Shown here: positions 35,352 to 46,381 of the stretch, piece after piece
Numbering within the stretch: position 1 is the stretch's first letter
How the letters are laid out: each line of letters starts with the position of its first letter
From: Ruminococcus sp. UBA6407
GTDB taxonomy: Bacteria; Bacillota; Clostridia; Oscillospirales; Ruminococcaceae
Reading direction: 5' to 3'
DNA length: 48,316 nucleotides
Assembly: GCA_002438605.1 (NCBI GenBank)
Contig: DJPR01000043.1
Span: 5,784 to 54,099, forward strand
Program-made: the position numbers and the translations under genes
The notes under the pieces: model-generated
Database searches by the model: none
Seen by the model: the letters and a program-made list of their open reading frames with translations, nothing else
Told to the model about the DNA's origin: nothing

Positions 35352-36383
35352 ATGTCAGTAAAAGTTGCTATTAATGGTTTCGGCCGTATCGGTCGTCTTG
35401 CATTCAGACAGATGTTTGGTGCAGAAGGTTATGAGATTGTTGCTATCAACGATCTTACAGATCCAAAAATGCTCGCTCAGCTTCTCAAGTATGATACAGC
35501 TCAGGGCGGTTACTGCGGTAGAATCGGTGAAGGTCTTCACACTGTAGAAGCAGGTGACGATTCAATCACTGTTGATGGTAAGAAGATTACAATTTATGCT
35601 AAGGCTAATGCTGCTGAACTCCCATGGGGTGAAATCGGTGTTGACGTTGTTCTTGAGTGTACAGGTTTCTACTGCTCAAAGGACAAGGCTCAGGCTCATA
35701 TCACAGCTGGTGCTAAGAAGGTTGTTATTTCTGCTCCTGCAGGCAACGATCTCCCAACAATAGTTTACAGTGTTAACGAAAAGACTCTTACTGCTGATGA
35801 CAAGATCATTTCAGCTGCTTCATGCACAACTAACTGCCTCGCTCCTATGGCTAAGGCTCTTAATGACTATGCTGAAATCCAGAGCGGTATCATGTCAACA
35901 ATTCACGCTTACACAGGCGATCAGATGATTCTTGATGGTCCTCACAGAAAGGGTGACCTCAGAAGAGCAAGAGCAGGTGCTGCTAACATCGTTCCTAACT
36001 CAACAGGTGCTGCTAAGGCTATCGGTCTTGTTATCCCTGAACTCAACGGCAAGCTTATCGGTTCAGCTCAGAGAGTTCCTGTTCCAACAGGTTCAACAAC
36101 AATCCTTACAGCTGTTGTTAAGGGTGACAATGTTACTAAGGAAGGCATCAATGCTGCAATGAAGGCTGCTTCAAGCGAGTCATTCGGCTACAACGAGGAT
36201 CAGATCGTTTCTTCAGACGTTATCGGTATGAGATACGGTTCACTCTTTGATGCTACTCAGACAATGGTTTGCGAACTCGGCAATGGTCTTTACGAAGTTC
36301 AGGTTGTTTCATGGTATGATAACGAAAATTCATACACAAGCCAGATGGTTAGAACAATCAAGTATTTTGCTGAGCTTGCATAA
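35352..36383 (+). CDS. gap: Glyceraldehyde-3-phosphate dehydrogenase
   Basis: 343 residues. A glycolytic NAD-dependent enzyme. Seen: the Rossmann start [58 protein letters not shown], the catalytic Cys in [29 protein letters not shown] and [16 protein letters not shown]. Codon choice is strongly biased (GCT, AAG, GGT, CTC), unlike neighbouring genes, which fits very high expression. ATG 35352 follows TAGGAGG. A terminator follows, so it is monocistronic. Confidence 0.98.
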   Translation: MSVKVAINGFGRIGRLAFRQMFGAEGYEIVAINDLTDPKMLAQLLKYDTAQGGYCGRIGEGLHTVEAGDDSITVDGKKITIYAKANAAELPWGEIGVDVVLECTGFYCSKDKAQAHITAGAKKVVISAPAGNDLPTIVYSVNEKTLTADDKIISAASCTTNCLAPMAKALNDYAEIQSGIMSTIHAYTGDQMILDGPHRKGDLRRARAGAANIVPNSTGAAKAIGLVIPELNGKLIGSAQRVPVPTGSTTILTAVVKGDNVTKEGINAAMKAASSESFGYNEDQIVSSDVIGMRYGSLFDATQTMVCELGNGLYEVQVVSWYDNENSYTSQMVRTIKYFAELA

Positions 36384-36424
36384 TTGAGTCGAAAAATATT
36401 ATAATATACTGCCTTTATGGCATG

Positions 36425-36458
36425 AAAAACAGCGTACATGAAAGTGTACGCTGTTTTT
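36425..36458 (+). terminator. Terminator of gap
   Basis: AAAAACAGCGTAC and GTACGCTGTTTTT form a 13-bp stem with an 8-base loop and a T run. It may also serve the converging Crp-like gene. Confidence 0.9.
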
Positions 36459-36475
36459 ACAAATTATTGCTGAAA

Positions 36476-37135
36476 TTATTGGCATCTGTTCAAAAGCTTG
36501 AATTTTCTTTTATTTATTTCAAGTATATTTTCTTTGCTGAGTCTGCTTATTTCTCTCTGCAAAGCACTTCTGTTCACGCAAAGGTAATCGGATAACGCTG
36601 TTGTAGTAAATGGAATTTCGGGTTCAACACCCTCGGGAGTCTTATCTTCAATTAATTGAAGATAACTTATCAGCTTCTCCCCTATTGTTCGCTGACTTAA
36701 TATATCAACACGTTCACTAAGTGCAATTGCTTTTTGTGAAATAAGTGTCAGCAAATTTTCAACCAGTCTTGTATGGCATGCACAAGCATTTGAACATCTT
36801 TTTGTCAGCTCACTGTACTCTATTACCATAACTGATACATCTGTTTCACATATCACCTCAGTATCATTTCTTGTTGTAGCTGCATAATTATAAATTTCTC
36901 CGACAATGTCGTTTTTCTTTAAATGTTCAAGAATGGTTCTGTTTCCGTTTATATCGTATTTTACGGTAAATGCTCTGCCGCTTAACATTATCCCAACCTT
37001 ACTGCTGGAATCCGCAAGATTAAATATGACATCGCCTGACTTATAATTACTTGTAACTGCTTTAAAACATTTTATCATTCTTTGGCAATCAAATTCGCTT
37101 ATTCCCCTGAACAAAACATTTTCGCAAATTTCCAT
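36476..37135 (-). CDS. Crp/Fnr-family transcriptional regulator
   Basis: About 219 residues. An N-terminal cyclic-nucleotide-binding-like barrel (about 15-125: GDVIFNLADSSSKVGIMLSGRAF, LEHLKKNDIVGEI) is followed by the dimer helix (LLTLISQKAIALSERVDILSQRTIGEKLISYL). The winged helix has the recognition part TTTALSDYLCVNRSALQREISRLSKENI. No N-terminal Fe-S Cys cluster like E. coli Fnr is seen, but Cys residues at CSNACACH in the middle are notable and could bind metal or sense redox. ATG 37135 has AAGGAG; the longer opening at 37192 lacks a site. It is divergent from the NrdD-like and rubrerythrin genes. Confidence 0.9.
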   Translation of the reverse strand: MEICENVLFRGISEFDCQRMIKCFKAVTSNYKSGDVIFNLADSSSKVGIMLSGRAFTVKYDINGNRTILEHLKKNDIVGEIYNYAATTRNDTEVICETDVSVMVIEYSELTKRCSNACACHTRLVENLLTLISQKAIALSERVDILSQRTIGEKLISYLQLIEDKTPEGVEPEIPFTTTALSDYLCVNRSALQREISRLSKENILEINKRKFKLLNRCQ

Positions 37136-37151
37136 AAAAAAGCTCCTTAAA

Positions 37152-37212
37152 GTTGCAAATGCAACAGATTTATATTTGAATTTATGATACAATAATTTCA
37201 GACAAAAGTCAA
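37152..37212 (-). promoter_or_regulatory. Promoter and palindromic operator of the Crp/Fnr-like gene
   Basis: On the minus strand TTGACT (37207-37212), 17 bases, TATCAT (37184-37189). Downstream at 37152-37165 lies the perfect palindrome GTTGCAAATGCAAC, close to the start codon. It is a good candidate for autorepression by this regulator. Confidence 0.65.
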
Positions 37213-37292
37213 GGTCATGTCGTAAAATTGCGGCAGAAAATCAGACATCTTTTTGTCGGACTCATAAATTTTTATGAAAGGATTTTGTCATT

Positions 37293-37556
37293 ATGAATAT
37301 TAACGTTACAGGCGGAGTTATATCACAGGATGAAATTAATGCCTATGTTAAATATGGCACTAATAAGTATTCAAACAGACATATTACAGGTCTTGATATA
37401 ATTGTCGATAATGATTTTGTTGACCTTAAATATCATTTTGCCCCTGTAAAATTTGAACGTATCAGACGTATCACAGGTTATCTTGTAGGTACAACTGATC
37501 GTTTCAATAATGCTAAAAGAGCAGAGGTTAATGATAGAGTCAAACACACAATTTAA
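37293..37556 (+). CDS. Small NrdD C-terminus-like protein
   Basis: 87 residues with AAAGGA before the ATG. The last 30 residues (FERIRRITGYLVGTTDRFNN and AKRAEVNDRVKH) closely resemble the zinc-domain end of class III ribonucleotide reductase NrdD, where FNAGKQEEVKRRVKH is seen. However, the four zinc Cys and the glycyl-radical segment are missing; there is no Cys at all. It is therefore not a reductase by itself. Similar small proteins are often labelled as anaerobic ribonucleotide reductase in clostridia. Its role is unknown. It lies beside a Crp/Fnr-like regulator and rubrerythrin. Confidence 0.7.
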   Translation: MNINVTGGVISQDEINAYVKYGTNKYSNRHITGLDIIVDNDFVDLKYHFAPVKFERIRRITGYLVGTTDRFNNAKRAEVNDRVKHTI

Positions 37557-37646
37557 GGCAAATCTGTAAAAAATTTGTGTTATCACCAAATATATGCAGA
37601 TGCATATTTTATAAAATTTATTATATGAAAAATGGAGGAAAAAATA

Positions 37647-38198
37647 ATGAAAAAATTTGTTTGTCCAGTATGCGGATATGTTCACATCGGTTCAGAGGCT
37701 CCTGAAAAATGTCCACAGTGCGGAGTTCCGGGTTCAAAGTTTATTGAAAAATCTGTTGATGAAAAGCTTGCATTTGCTTGTGAGCATGAAATCGGTGTAG
37801 CAAAGGCTGTTACTGATACAGAAATTATTGAAGGCTTAAAGGCGAATTTTGCAGGTGAATGTACTGAAGTTGGTATGTATCTTGCAATGGCAAGAGCTGC
37901 TCATAGAGAAGGCTATCCTGAAATTGGTCTTTACTGGGAAAAGGCTGCTTATGAGGAAGCTGAACATGCTGCTAAATTCGCAGAGCTTCTTGGAGATGTA
38001 GTTTCACCTTCAACTAAGGAAAATCTTGAAAAAAGAGTTGCTGCTGAACATGGTGCAACTCAAGGTAAGCTTGACCTCGCTAAAAGAGCTAAGGAGCTTA
38101 ATCTTGATGCTATTCATGACACTGTTCACGAAATGGCAAAAGATGAGGCAAGACATGGTAAGGCTTTTGAAGGACTTCTCAAGAGATATTTCGGTTAA
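37647..38198 (+). CDS. Reverse-type rubrerythrin
   Basis: 183 residues. The rubredoxin-like Fe site comes first (Cys6, Cys9, Cys22, Cys25 in [12 protein letters not shown] and KCPQCG). The four-helix diiron domain follows with [40 protein letters not shown] and [22 protein letters not shown]. This inverted domain order is that of clostridial reverse rubrerythrins, which reduce hydrogen peroxide and oxygen in anaerobes. ATG 37647 follows ATGGAGGAA. Codon use is biased toward high expression. The divergent Crp/Fnr-like gene may control it. Confidence 0.94.
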   Translation: MKKFVCPVCGYVHIGSEAPEKCPQCGVPGSKFIEKSVDEKLAFACEHEIGVAKAVTDTEIIEGLKANFAGECTEVGMYLAMARAAHREGYPEIGLYWEKAAYEEAEHAAKFAELLGDVVSPSTKENLEKRVAAEHGATQGKLDLAKRAKELNLDAIHDTVHEMAKDEARHGKAFEGLLKRYFG

Positions 38199-38216
38199 TT
38201 AAAATATAATTACTGT

Positions 38217-38257
38217 AAAAAGCAGTGCTGAACAATAAGTTTGGCACTGCTTTTTTA
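38217..38257 (+). terminator. Terminator of rubrerythrin
   Basis: AAAAAGCAGTGC and GCACTGCTTTTTT form the stem and T run, about 20 bases after the stop codon. Confidence 0.88.
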
Positions 38258-38260
38258 TTT

Positions 38261-38313
38261 ATGGCAACACCGCATAAAGCACGTCAAACAACTTTGTACA
38301 GTATTGCCTTAAT
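38261..38313. repeat. Dispersed palindromic repeat, copy I
   Basis: It begins ATGGCAACACCGCATAAAGC and ends ACTTTGTACAGTATTGCCTTAAT, with inner ACGTCAAACA. It is nearly the reverse complement of copy A over their shared length. It lies between the rubrerythrin terminator and the cas promoter. Confidence 0.78.
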
Positions 38314-38356
38314 ATTTTTACATAATTCAAAGTGATTTTTGATTATAAAAATATTT

Positions 38357-38431
38357 TTCGACAAAATTCGACATAAATCATTAATTTTTACACCAAAAAT
38401 TGTTGACATTTGTTGTTAATTGATTTATAAT
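38357..38431 (+). promoter_or_regulatory. Promoter of the cas operon with upstream TTCGACA direct repeats
   Basis: TTGACA (38403-38408), 17 bases, TATAAT (38426-38431): a full consensus promoter. Two TTCGACA copies stand upstream at 38357-38363 and 38367-38373, spaced by one helical turn (10 bases). TTCGACA also occurs in the CRISPR leader at 46711-46717, so a shared regulator is possible. Confidence 0.8.
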
Positions 38432-38470
38432 ATTATCATATTAAACAATTTATACAAACGAGGTGAAAAA

Positions 38471-39196
38471 ATGATATTAAAATTATACTTTGAGTTGGAG
38501 AAAAATACATTGCCGTCAGATTACTCTCCTGCATTTTTAAGTATGATAAAAAATGCTCTTTCGTATTCATGTGAAGAACTGTACAATTCTTACTATGAAA
38601 ACAATAAATCAAAGGAGAAAAATTTTTGTTTTGCTGTAAGACTTCCTGCTCCTAAATTTCAAAATGACAAAATTGAACTTGGAGATACAAATGGAGATAT
38701 GCAGATACATATTTTAGATCCGGAAGATGCTATTGATTTCTACAACGCTTTTATGTCACAAAAAAATAAAAGCTATCCATTTCCGAACGGAAATAAAATC
38801 AAAATTACCAAAATAGAAATGAGAAATCATAAAACGGTTACATCAAATACAATTCTTATAAAAATGAATTCTCCGCTTCTTGTAAGATGTCATGAAAACG
38901 GAAAGGATATGTATCTTTCTTATAAAGATGAAAATTTCCAAAAGTATTTCTTTATGTCAGCAGCACATACCATAAAAGAAATTCTTGATATCGAAATACC
39001 TGCTGACTCCATACACATTGAACCGGTTGATGCCAGAAAAACTGTTGTAAATACTTTTGGCAGCAAAATTACAGGCAACATTGGCATATTCAAATTAACA
39101 AACAGCCTGACTTTGCTGAATACACTTATTCAAACAGGACTCGGCAGCCGACGTTCTCAAGGTTTTGGCTGTTTTACGGTCATTATGGAGGTGTGA
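38471..39196 (+). CDS. cas6: CRISPR endoribonuclease Cas6
   Basis: 241 residues. It cleaves the repeat in the array transcript to release crRNAs. The N-terminal ferredoxin-like fold (LKLYFELEKNTLPSDYSPAFLSMIKNAL) and the C-terminal glycine-rich loop GLGSRRSQGFGCFTVI are diagnostic of the family. First gene of the operon; ATG 38471 follows GAGGTG by 6 bases. An in-frame ATG at 38420 overlaps the promoter and is rejected. It overlaps nothing but ends 4 bases before the TTG start of cas8b. Confidence 0.93.
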   Translation: MILKLYFELEKNTLPSDYSPAFLSMIKNALSYSCEELYNSYYENNKSKEKNFCFAVRLPAPKFQNDKIELGDTNGDMQIHILDPEDAIDFYNAFMSQKNKSYPFPNGNKIKITKIEMRNHKTVTSNTILIKMNSPLLVRCHENGKDMYLSYKDENFQKYFFMSAAHTIKEILDIEIPADSIHIEPVDARKTVVNTFGSKITGNIGIFKLTNSLTLLNTLIQTGLGSRRSQGFGCFTVIMEV

Positions 39197-39200
39197 AAAA

Positions 39201-40910
39201 TTGCTTGAAAATTGCTTAAAAACAGAACTAGGCAGTTCATTTATGCTTAATGCAGGTATTTGCGGATTTATCAGATTTATGGAACATAACAATGCCGAAA
39301 AGGGTAAAGATTATGACTATCAAGGTCAAAGTCTTTTTATTGACATTGATTATCTGAAAAACAACGACATTTCTGAAATGTATATAAGTACAATGTCAGA
39401 AATATTTGAAGAAAATACCAAACATTTCAGAACATTGAATGAAAAACATGAAATTGATAAGCTGAACAGTATAGGTATTGATAATCTTGATGATAAACAG
39501 AAAAAACGTATTACAGAATTATATAAAAATTTTGCAGATTTATTGGTTAAATCAAGTTATCTTTCGGCATATGAAATGCTCTCTGATGTTGATAATATAA
39601 CTCCTATTAACAAAGATATTATTGAGGATTTAAAAAAGGAATCAGATTTATCTGTCAAACATGAAAAATACAATAATATCTATCAGATTATCAATCAGAA
39701 AAAAATTAAAGATTCTCTGATATATACTGATCTTCTTTATGATTATTTTAAACTTTTCTTTAGCGAAAATTCGCAATCTCATAAAATCACACGTCTTTGT
39801 GAAAAAAATAAAAAATATTCAGATACATTTAAGAATAATTTCATTTCGCCTTTATTTGATGAAATGGATATTCCACAAAAAAAGAAATCTGCCATATGTA
39901 TCGAATGTTTGGGAACTATGTCTGCAACAGAAGTCCAAAAAAAGAAAAGGAGACTCACATTTCTTTTTGATATTGCAGATGATTTAGACCGTAAAAAAAG
40001 TTACTATTGGTTTTGTAAACCAGATGCATATGTTTGTCCATTATGCAACTTTATTTACGCTTTTATTCCTCTGGGATTTGCATTTATTGGTTCTGAAGCT
40101 GTATTTATAAACTCAAACAGCACTATTGAAACATTAATAAAAATCATGTCTGCTCAGCGTGAAAAGATTTCCGAAACATCTAATTTATCAGTAAGAAAAA
40201 GAATAATGCGTACTTTTACTGAAGAAAAAATAGATGCCCTTGAAAAAACAAACAGTAATATTCAAATTATTCTGCGTTCATCTAATTTTTCACACTTTGT
40301 ATTTGATGTAATTGATAAAGATATGATAAGAAATTTAAAAAAAGGCAGTAAATATCTTTCAATGCTTGAAAAAAAGTGGGTAACTTTTGACTCAAAAAAA
40401 TTTATATCTGTTTATGACAACATCTTTGATATGATATTGAATAAACATTCCCTTTATCCATTTATAGATAAAGCTCTAAAAAATGAAATTGATAAATCAA
40501 ATAATATTAACTACCTTAAAGGTGTTTTACGCCTTGAAATAATATTTAACGGAGGTACAAGCATGGACGAATTAAACAAAAAAATTGATTTTGCCTTTAT
40601 GTCAGGTAAAGCACTGCGTGAAAGTATTCTTGGAAAAGAAGCGGCAAAAAGCTCTGAAAACGGTGCAGAAGCTGATGATAACAGGCTCAGAGGTCTGGTT
40701 TACAGACTTGTTAATCTTACTGCTGTTGGCGACTGCTCACAATTTATTGACACTGTTATAAGAATTTATGCAGGTTACGGTCTTACAATTCCAACAGTAT
40801 TTAAAGACTGTTATAAATCCGATGAAATGTTTAAGGCTATTTCTCATGGCTTTATTCTCGGATTAAAATATGCAGCATACGAAAAAAATAACGATAAACA
40901 GGAGGATTAA
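39201..40910 (+). CDS. cas8b: Type I-B Cascade large subunit Cas8b (Cst1, CXXC-CXXC type)
   Basis: About 569 residues. Large subunit for PAM recognition. Two CxxC pairs (CIECLG and CPLCNF, about 130-170 residues past the middle helices) form the zinc site that names the Cst1 CXXC-CXXC family. A C-terminal helical part (LVNLTAVGDCSQFIDTVIRIYAGYGL) follows. There is no ATG near the start; TTG 39201 is chosen because GGAGGTG lies 7 bases upstream, within the end of cas6. A TTG start may keep expression low. Family similarity outside the Cys pairs is weak, as usual for Cas8. Confidence 0.88.
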   Translation: MLENCLKTELGSSFMLNAGICGFIRFMEHNNAEKGKDYDYQGQSLFIDIDYLKNNDISEMYISTMSEIFEENTKHFRTLNEKHEIDKLNSIGIDNLDDKQKKRITELYKNFADLLVKSSYLSAYEMLSDVDNITPINKDIIEDLKKESDLSVKHEKYNNIYQIINQKKIKDSLIYTDLLYDYFKLFFSENSQSHKITRLCEKNKKYSDTFKNNFISPLFDEMDIPQKKKSAICIECLGTMSATEVQKKKRRLTFLFDIADDLDRKKSYYWFCKPDAYVCPLCNFIYAFIPLGFAFIGSEAVFINSNSTIETLIKIMSAQREKISETSNLSVRKRIMRTFTEEKIDALEKTNSNIQIILRSSNFSHFVFDVIDKDMIRNLKKGSKYLSMLEKKWVTFDSKKFISVYDNIFDMILNKHSLYPFIDKALKNEIDKSNNINYLKGVLRLEIIFNGGTSMDELNKKIDFAFMSGKALRESILGKEAAKSSENGAEADDNRLRGLVYRLVNLTAVGDCSQFIDTVIRIYAGYGLTIPTVFKDCYKSDEMFKAISHGFILGLKYAAYEKNNDKQED

Positions 40911-40913
40911 AAA

Positions 40914-42512
<1,599 letters not shown>

Positions 42513-42513
<1 letters not shown>

Positions 42514-44768
42514 TGGGTAATGCTATGGACATAAATAAACTATGGGCAAAAAGCAGCGGTGAAACAATAGAAGAACATACAAATAAACTGCTTGATGCTT
42601 TTAATGAATTCAAGACTCTATATGGAAAATGCTTTGATGAAATCACTCTTAAAACAGTGGAATATGCCTGCAAATATCATGACCTTGGAAAGTGTGCTTT
42701 TGTTTTTCAGAAAATGCTGGGAAACAAAGCATATACAAACAGCATTCCCAATAAAAAAGAACTTGAAAAAATGTACAGTGAAATGGGCTTTGAGAAAAAT
42801 GTCCCTCATGGCAATTTAAGTCCTGCCTTTATAAGCAACAAGGAAATGAAAGCAGAATTGGGTCAAGAGATGACACAGTATCTTTATAATGCAATTTTCT
42901 TTCATCATAACAGAAACAGAAGCATTACTCCTTCAGAATTAGATATGATATATGATTATGAGCTTAAACCTTTATATAATGCAAAATCAAAAAAATATAT
43001 GTCAAAACTTTTTAATAGTGAAATTGAAGAGTGCGATTGGGTAAAGTATGCTGTTATTCTCGGACTTTTAAATAAGTTTGATTATTATGCTTCAGACACA
43101 AAAGAAAAAAGTGATGTTGAAATCAATGGCAATTATAACGGAAAATATATTGGAGATTATGTGTATGAAGCAATTACAAGGCATTACAAGCTTCGTGACG
43201 TGCAGCAGTATGCATTTGAAAAGCACAATGAAAACATCATTATTATTGCATCAACAGGCATAGGAAAAACTGAAGCTGCATTGCTATGGGCAGGAAATCA
43301 AAAACTTTTCTATACCCTGCCGCTCAAGGTTTCTATAAATGCAATGTATAGGAGAATTAAAGATAAGTACGGTTATTCAGGTGATAAAGTAACACTTCTT
43401 CATTCCGATGCCCTGAATGAACTTATTGAAAACAATGAAGAAAATGACACAAATATTATTGAAAACGCTATGATAAAATATCATGCTTCCAAACTTCTTT
43501 CGTACCCTGTAACAGTTTGTACAATCGACCAGCTTTTCAGCTTTGTGTATAAATACAGAGGCTGTGAACTTATCCTTGCATCTCTGAAATATTCCGTTGT
43601 AATCATAGATGAAATTCAGTCATACGAACCTGAAATCATAGCAAAACTTATTTATGGACTCTATATAATCACTTTGGCCGGTGGTAAATTTGCAATAATA
43701 ACAGCAACTCTGCCTCCTGTACTCACTTATTTTATTGATAAAAAGGGGATTTATAACATTCCTCATGCAGCACCTGCACAATTTCTGAGAAACGATATCA
43801 CAAGACACAAAATTCATATCAGTGAAGCGGACGATTTTGATTATGATGAAATATTAAAATATGGCAAAACAAAAAAGGTTCTTGTTATATGCAATACAGT
43901 AAAACGTGCCGTTGAGGTTTTCAAAATGCTTAATTCTGACGGCAGATTTAAAAATATACGACTGCTGCATTCAAAGTTTATAAAAAAACATAGAAAAATG
44001 CTTGAGGACGAAATAATCAGATTTGCAGAATCTGAAAACGAAACCGGTATCTGGATTTCTACTCAGATTGTTGAAGCAAGTCTTGACATTGACTTTGATT
44101 TACTGTTTACTGAAATGTGCACTGCCGACAGTCTTTTACAGCGTATGGGCAGATGTTACAGAAATCGTGATTATAAAGATGATTCTCCAAATATTTATAT
44201 AGTCAATAATAAAAGCGGATACGGTACTGTTTACAAATATAAAGAAATTTTTGACCGTTCATTTGATTACTTATTGCAATTCAACAATCAGTTATTTACT
44301 GAAAAAGACAAGATGCAGTATATCAATCAGGTATATGATACGGAAGAATTAAAAAACAGTAATTCAAGTTATTTTAATGAAATAAAAAATGAAATAAACA
44401 GAAGAATGCATACTCCTCCGTTTGAATTTTCAAAGGAAAATGCAAAGCAGAAGTTCAGAAATATTGTTTCATATATGGTTATACCCGAATCAATATATAA
44501 TAAAAATAATTCTGAGTTTGAACGATGCCGAGATGTTTTAAAAAACAAGTCAAAATATTCATTTAATGAAATAAATTCTGCAAAAATGTTCATTGAAAAT
44601 CATTCGATCGGTTTAGGCAATTTTGACCCAAGAGTCCATGAGAGATGCAATTCCTTTTTTGAAAAACTTGAATACTTTACTTTAGACTATAAATATGATT
44701 TTGATGAAGAACTTCTTTGCGGTATAGGTCTTGATTATGATAAAGATGAAGACAGTAACTTCTTATGA
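42513..44768 (+). CDS. cas3: Cas3 nuclease-helicase
   Basis: 751 residues. It degrades target DNA after recruitment by Cascade. The N-terminal HD nuclease (about 10-210) shows the HD pair in CKYHDLGKCAF, PHGNLSPAF and FFHHNRN. The SF2 helicase follows: Walker A ASTGIGKTEAALL with Lys252, Walker B DEIQSYEP, motif III TATLPP, motif V region STQIVEASLDIDFDLLF, motif VI QRMGRCYRNRD. Full length, with HD and helicase fused. The ATG at 42513 overlaps the cas5 stop; ATG 42525 is an alternative. Confidence 0.95.
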
Positions 44769-44783
44769 CCTGAGGCTGATAAT

Positions 44784-45272
44784 ATGGAAAAAATCACAGG
44801 AATGCATATATACTATTATTTTGTATGCAAAAGAAAACTTTGGTATTACGTAAACAATCTCCAAATGGAACATAGCAATGAACATGTTAATCTTGGCAAA
44901 ATAATTGATGAAAATTCGTATTCAAGAGAAGATAAGCACATTAACATCAACAATGTTATAAATATAGATTTTATAAGAGGTGATATAATTTGTGAAACCA
45001 AAAAAAGCAAATGTATCGAAGAAGCATCTGAAATGCAGCTGAAATACTATTTATATTACCTTAAGAAAAATGGTGCAGATGGTTTTAAAGGAGAAATTAA
45101 TTATCCGGTTCTTCGTAAAAAGGTAAGTGTGGTATTAACAGAGAATGATGAAAAAATGCTTGACAAAATTTTTATTGACATTGCTGAAATTGCCAATTTA
45201 CTTTATCCACCTGAAAAATCAGAAAAATCAATATGCAAAAAATGTGCTTATTATGACTTATGTATGATATAA
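44784..45272 (+). CDS. cas4: Cas4 exonuclease
   Basis: 162 residues. A RecB-like nuclease that trims prespacers and helps PAM selection. The first Fe-S Cys is in YFVCKRKLWYYVN; nuclease residues are in RGDIICETKKSKC and MQLKYYLYYL; three more Cys close the cluster in ICKKCAYYDLC. The length is normal. GAGG lies 8 bases before ATG, 15 bases after cas3. Confidence 0.93.
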   Translation: MEKITGMHIYYYFVCKRKLWYYVNNLQMEHSNEHVNLGKIIDENSYSREDKHININNVINIDFIRGDIICETKKSKCIEEASEMQLKYYLYYLKKNGADGFKGEINYPVLRKKVSVVLTENDEKMLDKIFIDIAEIANLLYPPEKSEKSICKKCAYYDLCMI

Positions 45273-45300
45273 TTCAGGCATACATTGGGAGCTGATCATC

Positions 45301-46293
45301 ATGAAAGAATCACTTTACATATACAACAGCGGTACTTTGGTAAGAAAAGATAATACACTGAGATTTATAAATCAAAATGATGAAAAAAAGGATATACCTA
45401 TTGAACGTTACAGTGACATATACATATTTGGCGAAGTAACTGTTAACTCTGCTCTGCTGAACATTCTTTCTCAATATGGTATAAATATTCATTTTTTTAA
45501 TTACTACAGCTTTTATACGGGTTCATTTTATTCAAGAGAGCAACTTCTCGCAGGTCAGCTTTTGGTTAAACAGGCTGAACATTACTCTGATGAACAAAAA
45601 CGTCTGCAAATTGCTCAGAAATTTATTGACGGTGCTTCATATAATATTTACAGAAATCTCAGATATTATAATTCAAGAGGAAAAGACCTTGTTTTTTATA
45701 TGAACGAGATAGAATCTCTCAGGAAATATATTTATAGTTCGCAAAATGTTTCGGAGCTTATGGGGTATGAGGGAAATATTCGCAAAATATATTATGATGC
45801 ATGGAATATTATTATAAATCAGAAGATTGATTTTGAAAAGAGAGTAAAGCACCCTCCTGATAATATGATAAATACACTTATTTCATTTGTAAATACAATT
45901 ATATATACAAGAACACTTGGCGAAATATATAAAACACAGCTTAATCCTACAATCAGTTATCTTCATGAACCCGGAGTAAGACGGTTTTCACTTTGTCTTG
46001 ACTTATCTGAAATCTTTAAACCACTTATTGCGGACAGGCTTATATTTTCGCTCCTTAATAAAAATCAAATTACTGAAAGTGACTTCACAAAAAATTTAAA
46101 TTTTCTCCACCTTGATAAAAAAGCATCACAGCTTATTGTTAAACAAATTGACGAGAAACTTAAAACCACAGTGCATCATAAGGAATTGGATAAGGATGTT
46201 TCATATCAATATCTTATCCGTCTTGAAGCGTATAAAATAATTAAGCACCTTATAGGTGAAAAGGAATATCAGCCATTTAAAATGTGGTGGTAA
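45301..46293 (+). CDS. cas1: Cas1 integrase (Cas1b)
   Basis: 330 residues. The spacer integrase. Metal-binding residues can be placed: Glu157 in MGYEGNIRK, His222 in LHEPGVRRFSL and the Asp234 region in DLSEIFKPLIADR. The N-terminal beta part (LYIYNSGTLVRKDNTLRF) and the helical C-terminus are intact. GGGAG lies 9 bases before the ATG. Cas2 follows after an unusually long gap of 88 bases, filled by repeat copy J. Confidence 0.96.
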   Translation: MKESLYIYNSGTLVRKDNTLRFINQNDEKKDIPIERYSDIYIFGEVTVNSALLNILSQYGINIHFFNYYSFYTGSFYSREQLLAGQLLVKQAEHYSDEQKRLQIAQKFIDGASYNIYRNLRYYNSRGKDLVFYMNEIESLRKYIYSSQNVSELMGYEGNIRKIYYDAWNIIINQKIDFEKRVKHPPDNMINTLISFVNTIIYTRTLGEIYKTQLNPTISYLHEPGVRRFSLCLDLSEIFKPLIADRLIFSLLNKNQITESDFTKNLNFLHLDKKASQLIVKQIDEKLKTTVHHKELDKDVSYQYLIRLEAYKIIKHLIGEKEYQPFKMWW

Positions 46294-46301
46294 AATTAAT
46301 T

Positions 46302-46367
46302 TAATGCAACACGCCTGACAGTCTTGTACAACATCTGCCGTACAATCTTTGTGCAGTATTGCGTTAA
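46302..46367. repeat. Dispersed palindromic repeat, copy J, between cas1 and cas2
   Basis: It begins TAATGCAACACGCCTGAC and ends CTTTGTGCAGTATTGCGTTAA, with inner CTTGTACA and CCGTACAATC giving additional pairing. At about 66 bases it is among the longest copies. It fills most of the cas1-cas2 gap and ends just before the cas2 ribosome site. Confidence 0.72.
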
Positions 46368-46381
46368 GAACAGGAGTTAAA

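Noticed and set aside
35365..36162. Frames of 60-76 residues within gap, in a shifted frame
   Set aside because: They arise from the strongly biased codons of gap and have no start signals.
39739..39987. An 82-residue frame inside cas8b
   Set aside because: Lys/Ile-rich frame-shifted shadow of cas8b; no ribosome site.
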